The notes under the pieces are model-generated. The model saw only the letters and a program-made list of their open reading frames with translations. It did not search any database and was not told where the DNA came from. This document shows, in pieces, positions 25,473 to 33,480 of a stretch of DNA of 64,000 nt. This stretch comes from Paenibacillus amylolyticus (lineage in GTDB: Bacteria; Bacillota; Bacilli; Paenibacillales; Paenibacillaceae). The stretch is taken from NCBI RefSeq assembly GCF_001570725.1, contig NZ_BCNV01000005.1:496001-560000 (forward strand), given 5' to 3'. Positions within the stretch are counted from its first letter, which is position 1. Every line of letters starts with the position of its first letter. Made by a program: the position numbers and the translations under genes.

Positions 25473-25892
25473 ATGAACATGAATAACAAAAGTGTAGAGA
25501 TAGGATTACTTTTCTCAAGGATTATGATCGGTTTGATCTTTGTATTGCACGGTTGGAGTAAATTCGAAGGTGGAATCAGCGGTACGGTAGGTTTCTTCGA
25601 AAGTATCGGTATTCCCGGATTTCTTGCATCGGTTGTAGCCATTATTGAGTTGGTGGGTGGTGCGGCGATGATTCTGGGTCTGGGAACACGTGTGTTTGCT
25701 GCCTTGTTTGTCATCGTTATGGGTGGCGTTCTGCTTACAGCCAAAGTGGGTGAGCCGTTCATGAGTGGTACCGAGTTCGATTACCTGCTGCTGGCGGGTT
25801 CCCTGACACTGCTCTTCACAGGAAGCCGCTTCCTGGCTGTAGATCATCTTTTCTCCAGACAGGGGAACGCTCGCCAGAATGTGAGTGCTTGA
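25473..25892 (+). CDS. DoxX-family membrane protein
   Basis: A 139-residue protein with four membrane helices. It has the DoxX features MIGLIFVLHGWSKFEGG, a glycine-rich second helix (AIIELVGGAAMILGLGTRVFAA) and a polar end. DoxX proteins are linked to thiol and oxidative-stress metabolism, but a general function is not established. The start is the ATG at 25473 with AGGGAGG ahead; an open frame continues upstream inside the peptidase gene but is not credible. It may be transcribed with the BlaI/peptidase pair, as the gap is only 47 bases. Confidence 0.85.
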   Translation: MNMNNKSVEIGLLFSRIMIGLIFVLHGWSKFEGGISGTVGFFESIGIPGFLASVVAIIELVGGAAMILGLGTRVFAALFVIVMGGVLLTAKVGEPFMSGTEFDYLLLAGSLTLLFTGSRFLAVDHLFSRQGNARQNVSA

Positions 25893-25948
25893 ACTGACTA
25901 ACGATCGCTTAAAAAAATATTGAATTGCAGGATGAGTTCTGCAACGAG

Positions 25949-26018
25949 GCTCTTTATTGACCAGGCCGGTTCGGGAAATGGATTTGCGAACCGGGCTGAT
26001 TGGTAGAGAGCTTTTTTT
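25949..26018 (+). terminator. Long intrinsic terminator after doxX
   Basis: GCTCTTTA/TAGAGAGC and CCGGTTCG/CGAACCGG form a two-part stem followed by TTTTTTT. It closes the BlaI-peptidase-DoxX group. Confidence 0.78.
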
Positions 26019-26117
26019 AAATATATGGAAGTATATTATTTCACCATCCTTCTCTATAGTTCTTCGGAATGAAACACGCTGAGTCGCTAGAGGACGGTCA
26101 CAGCCGTTTCGCCTTGT

Positions 26118-26147
26118 TTGGACGATATGCCTCTGTTCTGATACAAT
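26118..26147 (+). promoter_or_regulatory. Candidate SigA promoter of the pirin gene
   Basis: TTGGAC (26118-26123) and TACAAT (26142-26147) are separated by 18 bp. A small palindrome, AGTA-TGT-TACT (26155-26165), follows the start site and could be an operator for a redox-type regulator. Confidence 0.45.
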
Positions 26148-26231
26148 GAGAATAAGTATGTTACTAAATAAAAATAAGAATATAAATTTTGAAGTTGAGT
26201 ACATCAAATTAAGATGAGGAGGATGCATTTT

Positions 26232-26933
26232 ATGATTAACGTCATTCCATCCGATGCCCGCTCCAGCTTTGATCGAGGCTGGCTCCGTGGCAGTCACAGC
26301 TTTTCCTTTGGAGAATACCAGGACCCGGAGAATACGGCGTTTGGACCGATGCGGGTAGCGAACGACGATGTGATTGCGCCAGGTCGCGGTTTTGGGGCTC
26401 ACCCACATAGTGACATGGAGATTGTATCCATCGTACTGAACGGCAAGCTACGACATGAGGATAACCTGGGCAACGTGGCCGTTACTGCATTTGGCGGTAT
26501 TCAGCGAATGTCAGCAGGCAGTGGCATGATTCATACCGAGCATAATGCATCTGATAGCGAAGAGGTACGTTTGCTCCAGCTCTGGTTCATGCCGCATACG
26601 AAAGGGTTGCAACCCTCCTATGAGACCACATCATTTGATCCAGCAGCACTGGCAGGAAAGCTTGTGCCTATTGTATCGCCAGACGGAGGTCCAAGAGTTG
26701 CGACCATTCATCAGGATATGACGATCTACCTTGGACGTTTGACCAAAGACGAGACATTAACCTTTAATCAGGATACGGGCCGCCGGATGTACATTTTCTC
26801 CATTGAAGGCAAGCTGGGATTGAATGGAGAGCACCTGTTGAATGAAGGAGACACGGCTCGTGTGGAACAGCGGGATTCAATAGAGCTGCAAGCAAACGAA
26901 GATACGTTCTATATGATTATTGATCTGCCGTAA
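26232..26933 (+). CDS. Pirin-family protein
   Basis: A 233-residue bicupin. The N-terminal cupin keeps all four metal ligands of the pirin/quercetinase family: His57 and His59 (FGAHPHSDMEI), His101 and Glu103 (GMIHTEHNAS). Such proteins bind iron or other metals and some oxidise quercetin; others act as redox-sensitive regulators. The ATG at 26232 has GAGGAGG nine bases before it; the earlier in-frame ATG at 26214 is upstream of that site. A 111-residue unknown gene follows 44 bases later in the same direction. Confidence 0.9.
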   Translation: MINVIPSDARSSFDRGWLRGSHSFSFGEYQDPENTAFGPMRVANDDVIAPGRGFGAHPHSDMEIVSIVLNGKLRHEDNLGNVAVTAFGGIQRMSAGSGMIHTEHNASDSEEVRLLQLWFMPHTKGLQPSYETTSFDPAALAGKLVPIVSPDGGPRVATIHQDMTIYLGRLTKDETLTFNQDTGRRMYIFSIEGKLGLNGEHLLNEGDTARVEQRDSIELQANEDTFYMIIDLP

Positions 26934-26977
26934 ATGGCTGATGGAGTGAACTCCAAGATGAAGGAGGATATACACTT

Positions 26978-27313
26978 ATGGCGCAACAGGAATGGTTTAT
27001 GGTTAAACATGCGGTGACTGGACGAGGACTGGCAAATAGCAAAACAGACGCGCTTTCCTATCGCTTCCAACAGGAGGGCACAGGTTTTATTTTTACCGTT
27101 ACGGGTCTGGACGAGCAGACTGTGGAACAGATTATGGAGCTTAGACAGGAACTGAATGTATTTCGTTTCGTTCAACGCAAGGATCAGCCCCTTTTGAAGC
27201 ACTGGTACTACGTAGAGGGTGAGCGGGTAGAGTACGACAGGGAGCGTCATACGCTGAGCATTTATGCGAAGTCGGAGATTCGTTATGTCCCTGAAGATTA
27301 TTTTGCCGATTAA
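26978..27313 (+). CDS. Conserved-looking hypothetical protein
   Basis: A 111-residue soluble protein that I do not recognise. It begins with AAGGAGG at ideal spacing and has a mixed alpha/beta composition (FTVTGLDEQTVEQIMELRQEL, then a charged strand region ending in RYVPEDYFAD). There is no signal peptide, membrane helix or cysteine. It follows the pirin gene by 44 bases and is probably co-transcribed. Codon use looks like that of its neighbours, so it is likely a genuine gene. Confidence 0.7.
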   Translation: MAQQEWFMVKHAVTGRGLANSKTDALSYRFQQEGTGFIFTVTGLDEQTVEQIMELRQELNVFRFVQRKDQPLLKHWYYVEGERVEYDRERHTLSIYAKSEIRYVPEDYFAD

Positions 27314-27326
27314 CTAGGACGTGTCT
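27314..27326. repeat. Solitary end of the MITE-like element
   Basis: CTAGGACGTGTCT matches exactly the inverted right end of the element at 5644-5809 and is followed by GAAA. No second end is seen nearby, so it is probably a decayed or partial copy directly after the hypothetical gene. Confidence 0.5.
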
Positions 27327-27362
27327 GAAATATAGGTTGAACAGGTTTTGGAATAGTTAAGG

Positions 27363-27391
27363 AGGTCTCTGTTAAATACAGAGGCCTTTTT
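27363..27391 (+). terminator. Intrinsic terminator after the pirin operon
   Basis: AGGTCTCTG, a 7-base loop and CAGAGGCCT, followed by TTTTTG. Confidence 0.82.
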
Positions 27392-27500
27392 GCTGTCTGC
27401 ATTCAGAGGAATCATTCGTAAATTTGCAAAAAAGACCACATAATTCCCAGCTGTCTGGCACAAGCTACCTTGTATAAAAATAAGAACGGAGGGGCGGCAT

Positions 27501-29090
27501 ATGGCAGACAAAACATCTGGGAAAGACAAGTCCCGACAACCCGAACGAGAAGAAAAAAAACATATCCCTCTGGGACTGCCGTCCCCGCCTTTTATTCGGC
27601 AGCCGATCAGTAAAATACATGAAACTCAGATTCAGGCGGTAAAGGAAATCTTCTCCGATTGTTCTGATGTGGTTTTCCGCAACGTTATGATTACGCCAGA
27701 AGTCAAAGGACTTCTGGTCTATATTGAAGGCATTGTGAACTCGGCCGATATCCAGGAGCATATGCTGCGTCCGATTATCCGAGGGCTGGTGCAGCAGCGA
27801 ACAGATAAACCTGATGTTCCGCTGGATGATACAACCGTTGAGCTGACCCAAGTGAAGCGCGTTGAAACCTGGGCAGCTGCGACAGAAGGGGTACTGGCAT
27901 CCTCGGCCCTTCTGGTGGTCGATGGCAGTAGCGAAGCCTGGATGTTCAACGTAAAAGGCGGCGTAAGACGCGGTGTGGAGGAACCTCAGACGGAATCCGT
28001 AATTCGGGGACCGCGAGAGGGATTTACCGAAACGCTGCGCGTGAACACGGCTTTATTACGGTTTAAGCTAAAAACACCCTCACTCAAGATGGTCAGTATG
28101 ACCCTCGGTACAGAAACCAAGACGGATATCGTTCTGACCTATATTGAGGATATTGCTGATCCGAAGTTGATACGGGACGTGAAGAAACGTCTGGAAAAAA
28201 TAAGTATCGACGGCATTTTGGAGACAGGTTATATCGAGGAATTGATTGAGGACCACCCGTATTCGCCATTCCCGCAAATGCACTATTCCGAGCGTCCGGA
28301 TACGGTAGCAGGCAACCTGTTGGAAGGGCGGTTTGCCATTATGGTAGACGGTACTCCCTTTGCGTTGATTGCTCCAGTCACGATGTGGCAGATGCTTCAG
28401 GCCAGCGAGGACTACTATGAACGATTCTTCATCAGTAATCTGGTACGCTGGATCCGCTTTTTATTCGTAGCTATCGCTCTATTCCTACCCGCCTTGTATA
28501 TCTCGATCACGACTTTTCATCAGGATATGTTGCCTACCACGCTGATTCTGAGTATTGCCGGTGCTCGGGAAGCCATCCCTTTCCCGGCTCTGGTGGAAGC
28601 CCTCATCATGGAGCTATCGTTCGAAGCCCTCCGGGAAGCCGGGGTCAGGTTACCCAAAACGGTGGGTCAGGCCGTCAGTATCCTCGGTGCACTCGTGATC
28701 GGACAGGCCGCAGTTCAGGCGGGGATTGTATCGGCGCCGATGGTTATTATTGTTTCGATGACAGGTATAGCTTCCTTCACGATTCCACGGTTTAACTTTG
28801 CGATTACGGTGCGTTTGTTGCGATTTCCCATCATGTTACTGGCGGGCATGCTCGGACTGTATGGTATTGTGATCGGTTTGGTCCTGATTTCGGTGCATCT
28901 GACACAGATGACTTCGTTTGGTGTGCCATATCTGTCAGGTCTTAGCCCGTACAGCAAAACAGATACCAAAGATATTCTCATTCGTGTACCGTGGTGGAAA
29001 ATGATTAATCGTCCTTCTACGGTTCAGGATAACCAGAAACGGATGAATGAAAAGATCAATGGTTCGCCTGAAGCTGAGGAAGGATGGTGA
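27501..29090 (+). CDS. Spore germination receptor subunit A (GerA/GerKA family)
   Basis: A 529-residue A-subunit of a nutrient germinant receptor in the inner spore membrane. A hydrophilic N-terminal domain (~1-300) is followed by about five to six membrane helices (from RWIRFLFVAIALFLPALYISI onward), including the conserved TIRELRE-like segment here seen as SIAGAREAIPFPALVEALIMELSFEALREAGVRLP. The ATG has GGAGGGG upstream. It is first in an operon ordered A-C-D-B. Such operons are transcribed by SigG in the forespore, but I could not fix a promoter. Which nutrient it senses is unknown. Confidence 0.95.
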   Translation: MADKTSGKDKSRQPEREEKKHIPLGLPSPPFIRQPISKIHETQIQAVKEIFSDCSDVVFRNVMITPEVKGLLVYIEGIVNSADIQEHMLRPIIRGLVQQRTDKPDVPLDDTTVELTQVKRVETWAAATEGVLASSALLVVDGSSEAWMFNVKGGVRRGVEEPQTESVIRGPREGFTETLRVNTALLRFKLKTPSLKMVSMTLGTETKTDIVLTYIEDIADPKLIRDVKKRLEKISIDGILETGYIEELIEDHPYSPFPQMHYSERPDTVAGNLLEGRFAIMVDGTPFALIAPVTMWQMLQASEDYYERFFISNLVRWIRFLFVAIALFLPALYISITTFHQDMLPTTLILSIAGAREAIPFPALVEALIMELSFEALREAGVRLPKTVGQAVSILGALVIGQAAVQAGIVSAPMVIIVSMTGIASFTIPRFNFAITVRLLRFPIMLLAGMLGLYGIVIGLVLISVHLTQMTSFGVPYLSGLSPYSKTDTKDILIRVPWWKMINRPSTVQDNQKRMNEKINGSPEAEEGW

Positions 29091-29094
29091 ACAC

Positions 29095-30294
29095 ATGTTT
29101 CTTATTCGAAAAATTCGCGCTGTATTGATGTTGCTGCTATGTACCCTTTTCATAGCAGGATGCTGGGATCGTAAGGAAATTAATGATGTTGCCTTTGTGA
29201 TCGGAATTGCGGTTGATAAGGAAGGAGAGAACTACAGATCCAGTCTGCAGATTGCTCTTCCCGGTCAATCCGGTGCTTCTGGCAGTACAGGCGGTGGCGG
29301 AGGTACAAGCGGGGACAAATCATGGTTCATGTTGTCCAACACGGCGAAGACGCTACGGGGGACTACACTTGAGGGCCAAAAAGCGCTATCTCGCAAGATT
29401 TATTATGCGCACCGCCGTACCATGCTCATTGGGGAAGATCTTGCCCGGGACGGCGTTGCCTCCATGCTCGATTTGTTTACACGTTACCCGCTTAATCGAT
29501 TCTCAGCATTGCCAGTCGTCACAAAAGGTGAAGCATACGCCGTAATGGATACGGATGCACCTATAGAGAAATTTCCATCCGAGATGGTGAGAGAGCTGTG
29601 TTTTCTAAATATGCGGAATCCACGCTCACTGAAAACGTTCATCGATTCTATTCTTAGTGATGGCGTAGATCCATTCCTGCCGGTTGCTTCGAAAGTGGAC
29701 AATGTTCCAAAAGATTGGAAGGATGCCAAAACAAATATCAAGCTGGATGGATTGGCCGTGTTCAAGAAAGACAAGCTGGTTGGCATGATCGACAAGGCCC
29801 CTGCCGATGCCCTGATCCTCGCTATGGGGGAAGCCAATGCACCGGAAGTTATGATCAAGTCTCCACGCGGAGACGGAGATATATTCATCAAGCTGAACGA
29901 GAACAACTCTTCACTGCACCCCACTGTCAAGGATGACAAGGTTACCGTGACCGTTCAATTGTACGCCAAAGGAGTCGTAGTAGATAACGAATCGAATTAC
30001 GGTGATCTGCGTGAGAAAGAGATACTGAAACTAAATGACGCGATCCACAAAAAAATAAAAGAGGATATCGTTGAAGGAATTCGATTAATTCAGCAAAAAT
30101 ATCATGCCGATATTCTCGGGATCGGTCGATCCATCCATCAGCACTTGCCTAAAGAGTGGGACAAAATGAAGGATCGATGGGATGATATCTATCCTGATGT
30201 TGAGGTGAACGTTATCCCGCATGTCATTATTGAAAATGTAGGGGTAGTCAATAAACCGATCGGTGTCGTTGAGGAGGATATCGTACATGATTAA
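29095..30294 (+). CDS. Ger(x)C-family spore germination lipoprotein (subunit C)
   Basis: A 399-residue lipoprotein. The N-terminal signal ends in the lipobox LFIAGC, followed by the family hallmark WDRKEINDVAFVIGIAVDKE. It forms the three-domain outer part of the germinant receptor and needs diacylglycerol attachment to work. A Gly/Ser-rich loop (~residues 60-75: SGASGSTGGGGG) is longer than usual. The ATG at 29095 lies four bases after the A-subunit stop; an ATG at 29047 in the same frame would overlap the A gene and lacks a leader-like sequence. Confidence 0.94.
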   Translation: MFLIRKIRAVLMLLLCTLFIAGCWDRKEINDVAFVIGIAVDKEGENYRSSLQIALPGQSGASGSTGGGGGTSGDKSWFMLSNTAKTLRGTTLEGQKALSRKIYYAHRRTMLIGEDLARDGVASMLDLFTRYPLNRFSALPVVTKGEAYAVMDTDAPIEKFPSEMVRELCFLNMRNPRSLKTFIDSILSDGVDPFLPVASKVDNVPKDWKDAKTNIKLDGLAVFKKDKLVGMIDKAPADALILAMGEANAPEVMIKSPRGDGDIFIKLNENNSSLHPTVKDDKVTVTVQLYAKGVVVDNESNYGDLREKEILKLNDAIHKKIKEDIVEGIRLIQQKYHADILGIGRSIHQHLPKEWDKMKDRWDDIYPDVEVNVIPHVIIENVGVVNKPIGVVEEDIVHD

Positions 30295-30508
30295 ACCACT
30301 TTTGTTCACTTATCTGGGGATGGTTATCGTTGTTATTGTGATGGATTTCAGACATCTGAAGCAGGCGGCAGTTATTAATCGCTGGTTATCCTATGGGCTG
30401 ATTGCATTGGGAACAGGCATTTGGTTATATATCACCCATTTGAGCAAAACCTTTTTTGTAGCGGTATGGATCAGCCATGTGATTCAGCGATTCTTACCGT
30501 TACCATAG
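30287..30508 (+). CDS. Small two-helix germination receptor D-type subunit
   Basis: A 73-residue protein with two membrane helices (about residues 4-22 and 33-60) and little else. Its ATG overlaps the end of the C-subunit gene by eight bases and has GAGGAGG nine bases upstream, so it is clearly translated. Small two-helix D subunits encoded inside GerA-type operons are known in Bacillus and modulate receptor activity. Size, topology and place in the operon fit that role, although the sequence itself is not distinctive. It should not be confused with the lipoprotein GerD. Confidence 0.8.
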   Translation: MIKPLLFTYLGMVIVVIVMDFRHLKQAAVINRWLSYGLIALGTGIWLYITHLSKTFFVAVWISHVIQRFLPLP

Positions 30509-30570
30509 ATAGAGACTAAGGATGGTGCGGAGTACAGATTAAATAATAAATGATGGAAAGGAGGTACTAT

Positions 30571-31713
30571 ATGAATCAGAGTGTGACTCATCGACAGATC
30601 GTATTGCTCGTGCTGCTGCTTAGTATTACGGGTACGTTGATTCAGCCCCATGCACAGGCCATCTTTTATGCGGAACAGCACGCTTACCTCTCGTATGTAC
30701 CAGTCGTTTTGGTGATGCTTGTATCCATGTGGATGATCAGCCGGGTTCAGCGGAGATTTCCGAACCAGGATCTGTTTGAAGCGTTAGTTGAGAGGTTCCC
30801 CTTGTTGGGAAGGCTCGCAGGCGTAATGTACATTCTGTTTTTTTTCTTCGTATTTGCAAGAGATATCCGATTAATTGGTGATTACGTCAGCATAACGTTG
30901 CTGGAAACGACACCGATTTCAATTGTGGTATTGTCACTTATGATTATGGCGGTATTTATCGTCAGAGGTGGGCTTGGCTCGTTGATCGGAATGGCAGAAC
31001 TGTATGTTACCCTGTTCCTGTTGAATTCTGTAATTGTGCCTTTCATGCTGATTCAGCAGGTGAATATGGATAATCTGATGCCCTACTTTCATGTCGATCC
31101 CGCGGGTGTGGGAAAAGGGAGCTGGTACATATTTTCTTTTTATGGAGAGATGATCGCATTGCCTTTTGTCGTCAAGGGCAGTGATTTTCGCTTCAAACCT
31201 GTGTTCTGGGGGATGATTATTTCCGGATTGCTGATGATGCTGATTATGGTGGAAACCATCACGTCGATTGGTGTGCCTATCGCCTCCAGACTGGTATACC
31301 CTTCGTATGAACTGGCAAGGCAGTTGCAAATCAGTGACTTTCTGGACCGGTTTGACTTGGCACTGGCAGCCGCAACCTTGCCTACCATGATTACGAAAAT
31401 TGCATTTGATCTGTATTTTGTCTGCTGGGGATTGAAGCGGATGATTCCGAACGTATCGGGAAAGGTCATGACAGGCCCAGTCGCGCTGGTGGGTTTTGTC
31501 TGTGCCTTCTGGTTTTTCAGAAACGCAATTCAGCTCTATCGATTTACTCGGGAATGGACATGGATCGCCATTGTATTTGAAGTGATGTTCCCTCTCGTGC
31601 TGTTTCTTTTCCTTCGTCCTCGCAAAAAGAAGGCACAAGAATCGAAAGATTCCATGAAGGATGTGGAGAAAGGACGGAAGGATTCTCACGGTGGAGAACT
31701 CCAGCCTTCCTGA
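30571..31713 (+). CDS. Spore germination permease (subunit B, GerKB family)
   Basis: A 380-residue integral membrane protein with about ten helices, of the endospore germination permease group within the APC superfamily. It is thought to form the germinant-binding part of the receptor. The start QSVTHRQIVLLVLLLSITGT and the FYGEMIALPFV helix are typical. The ATG at 30571 follows AAAGGAGG; an ATG seven codons upstream is too early. The C-terminus has an extra charged tail (RPRKKKAQESKDSMKDVEKGRKDSH). It closes the A-C-D-B operon. Confidence 0.94.
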   Translation: MNQSVTHRQIVLLVLLLSITGTLIQPHAQAIFYAEQHAYLSYVPVVLVMLVSMWMISRVQRRFPNQDLFEALVERFPLLGRLAGVMYILFFFFVFARDIRLIGDYVSITLLETTPISIVVLSLMIMAVFIVRGGLGSLIGMAELYVTLFLLNSVIVPFMLIQQVNMDNLMPYFHVDPAGVGKGSWYIFSFYGEMIALPFVVKGSDFRFKPVFWGMIISGLLMMLIMVETITSIGVPIASRLVYPSYELARQLQISDFLDRFDLALAAATLPTMITKIAFDLYFVCWGLKRMIPNVSGKVMTGPVALVGFVCAFWFFRNAIQLYRFTREWTWIAIVFEVMFPLVLFLFLRPRKKKAQESKDSMKDVEKGRKDSHGGELQPS

Positions 31714-31845
31714 TACATTCCATCAAAAATCGTTATAGATGAACGGGCAAAAAGAGGGGAAGTGCAGTTTCCCTTCACAGAAGTACCCTGTATACTGTAG
31801 TCAGACTGAGATGAACATTCGGCTGAACTAACGGGGGGAACATGA

Positions 31846-32682
31846 ATGGCTCAACATTTGGCAGGTGTACGTGTAGCATTGACAGGACCACGAAAATCGA
31901 AAGAAATGTCCTTACTAGTTGAAAAAATGGGTGGAATCCCGCTTGTGCGACCGGCACAGGGAACGGTATTTCTGGATGATCGGAATATCAGGGACGGGCT
32001 GGTATCCTGGATCTCGGACCCGCCGGACTGGGCGGTATTGACCACGGGCATGGGATTGGACGCTTTGTTTGAGATGGCCGAGGATATGGAAGTGGCGGGA
32101 AAATTACTGGATGCATTGTCGGAATCCCCGATTGCAGCCAGAGGGTACAAGACGGTAAATGCACTCAGAAAGCGCAAGTTAACGCCGCTGGTACGAGATG
32201 ATGATGGTAGTACGGACGGGCTTATTCGTGAATTCGCATCCCATGATCTTAAAGGAAAAAAGGTTATGTTGCAGCTTCACGGGGAGACAGCTCCCAAGCT
32301 TGTAGCCTGGTTGGAAGAACAAGGGGCAATTGTTCGTCAAGTGCTGCCTTATCGCCATGTACCGCCGGAAGAGGCAGAGCTGGAACTGCTTTTAAATGAG
32401 ATTATACAGCGTGAGGTTGATGCGGTTGCCTTCACGAGTGGACCGCAGGTCCGGTTTCTGACTGAATATGCAGCATCGCAGGACAAGCTTGAACCGATGC
32501 TCGCAGCCTTCAGACAAGGTGTAATCCCTGCCTCTGTAGGGAAAGTCACAGCAAACTCCATGCGTGAAGAGGGCATTGAGGCGCTGGTCATTCCAGAGGA
32601 AGAGAAGATGGGCGCACTCATCGTTGAACTCGGACGTTACTTTGCGGCGGGTCATGCGGACAAAGTTCGTGGCCTGCAATAA
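31846..32682 (+). CDS. hemD: Uroporphyrinogen-III synthase family protein
   Basis: A 278-residue two-lobed HemD-type protein. It has paired Rossmann-like halves (ALTGPRKSKEMSLLVEKMGGIPLVRP and GKKVMLQLHGETAPKLVAWLEEQGAIVRQVLPYR) and the VDAVAFTSGPQVRFL segment. HemD closes the linear hydroxymethylbilane to uroporphyrinogen III, the last common precursor of heme, siroheme and cobalamin. It lies just upstream of the cobalamin cluster but has its own terminator before the riboswitch, so it is separately transcribed. Another hemD may exist in the heme operon elsewhere; this copy may favour the corrin branch. Confidence 0.85.
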   Translation: MAQHLAGVRVALTGPRKSKEMSLLVEKMGGIPLVRPAQGTVFLDDRNIRDGLVSWISDPPDWAVLTTGMGLDALFEMAEDMEVAGKLLDALSESPIAARGYKTVNALRKRKLTPLVRDDDGSTDGLIREFASHDLKGKKVMLQLHGETAPKLVAWLEEQGAIVRQVLPYRHVPPEEAELELLLNEIIQREVDAVAFTSGPQVRFLTEYAASQDKLEPMLAAFRQGVIPASVGKVTANSMREEGIEALVIPEEEKMGALIVELGRYFAAGHADKVRGLQ

Positions 32683-32769
32683 CAGTTGATCAATATGTAT
32701 TAACGTGTATTCAATCCTAAGGTAGTTGGATGATTTAAAACGAATCGTATATGCATAGCTTACTCCTGG

Positions 32770-32808
32770 TTCTGATCCGATTTCTGGATCAGGACTTTTT
32801 TCTGTTTT
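32770..32808 (+). terminator. Intrinsic terminator after hemD
   Basis: CTGATCC and GGATCAG form a stem, followed by GACTTTTTTCTGTTTT. It separates hemD from the riboswitch-controlled operon. Confidence 0.78.
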
Positions 32809-32843
32809 GTCTGAAAATAGAAGAATGGACAAGTATCATAAGC

Positions 32844-32872
32844 ATGGACATTATTTCCTGAGCGGTGTTATT
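32844..32872 (+). promoter_or_regulatory. Candidate promoter of the cobalamin operon
   Basis: TGGACA (32844-32849), 17 bp and TTATTA (32867-32872) would start transcription near 32879, about 20 bases before the first paired base of the riboswitch. Confidence 0.5.
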
Positions 32873-32898
32873 ATGAAAACAATATTGAATGAAAACAA

Positions 32899-33063
32899 GC
32901 AAGGTGCTCTTGCGTGCAGCAAGAGGTAACAGGGAATCGGGTGAAAGTCCCGAGCGGTCCCGCCACTGTAATGGTGAAGCCCTTTTTGATCCAAGTCACT
33001 CGCAAAAAGCCGGGGAAGACAGAAAAGGAAGCTAATGATCCAAAGCCAGGAGACCTACCTTGC
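32899..33063 (+). ncRNA. Cobalamin (adenosylcobalamin) riboswitch
   Basis: The aptamer is closed by a P1 stem GCAAGGT (32899-32905) with ACCTTGC (33057-33063). Inside are the family's conserved blocks: GGGAATCGGGTGAAAGTCCCGAGC, GTCCCGCCACTGTAA and the B12 box AAGCCAGGAGACCT. Binding of cobalamin should lower expression of the downstream cbi operon. The terminator at 33221 is the likely output. The leader is long: about 400 bases separate the aptamer from the first codon, with hairpins at 33117-33137 and nearby. Confidence 0.95.
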
Positions 33064-33220
33064 ATGTGTCACCGAACCCTTCGCGGAAAGGAATGGTGTA
33101 CGAAGAATCAGGAATTGGGCGAACAAGCAGTTCGCCCGGCTGGTCCCCTTTGGGCCACATAGTCACAGGAATACCCTCTGGGAGTCTGGGACTGTGTTCT
33201 TGAGTGTACGTACATGTGTA

Positions 33221-33251
33221 TCCCATCCGTTATAAGGATGGGATTTTTTTG
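33221..33251 (+). terminator. Riboswitch-controlled terminator
   Basis: TCCCATCC, a 7-base loop and GGATGGGA, followed by TTTTTTTG and another T7. It lies 158 bases after the aptamer and 230 before cbiH60, so it is placed to act as the expression platform. Confidence 0.82.
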
Positions 33252-33480
33252 TTTTTTTAGATAAATGTACATTCTTGCGATTCCCAACTATATGTCGGGA
33301 AATTGCAGGTAGAGGAATAGATTAGTTTGATCATGCAGTTGGTTTAGAAGAGCTGGGTTCGATGATCTGCGTTGACAGGACGATGAATTGAACACGCTTT
33401 ACAGTTAGGGAGAAGGTCGGCATAGCCGCCCTTCTTCACTGTTTAATCCGTAGGACAAGTGTGATGGAGGAGGAGAAGCA

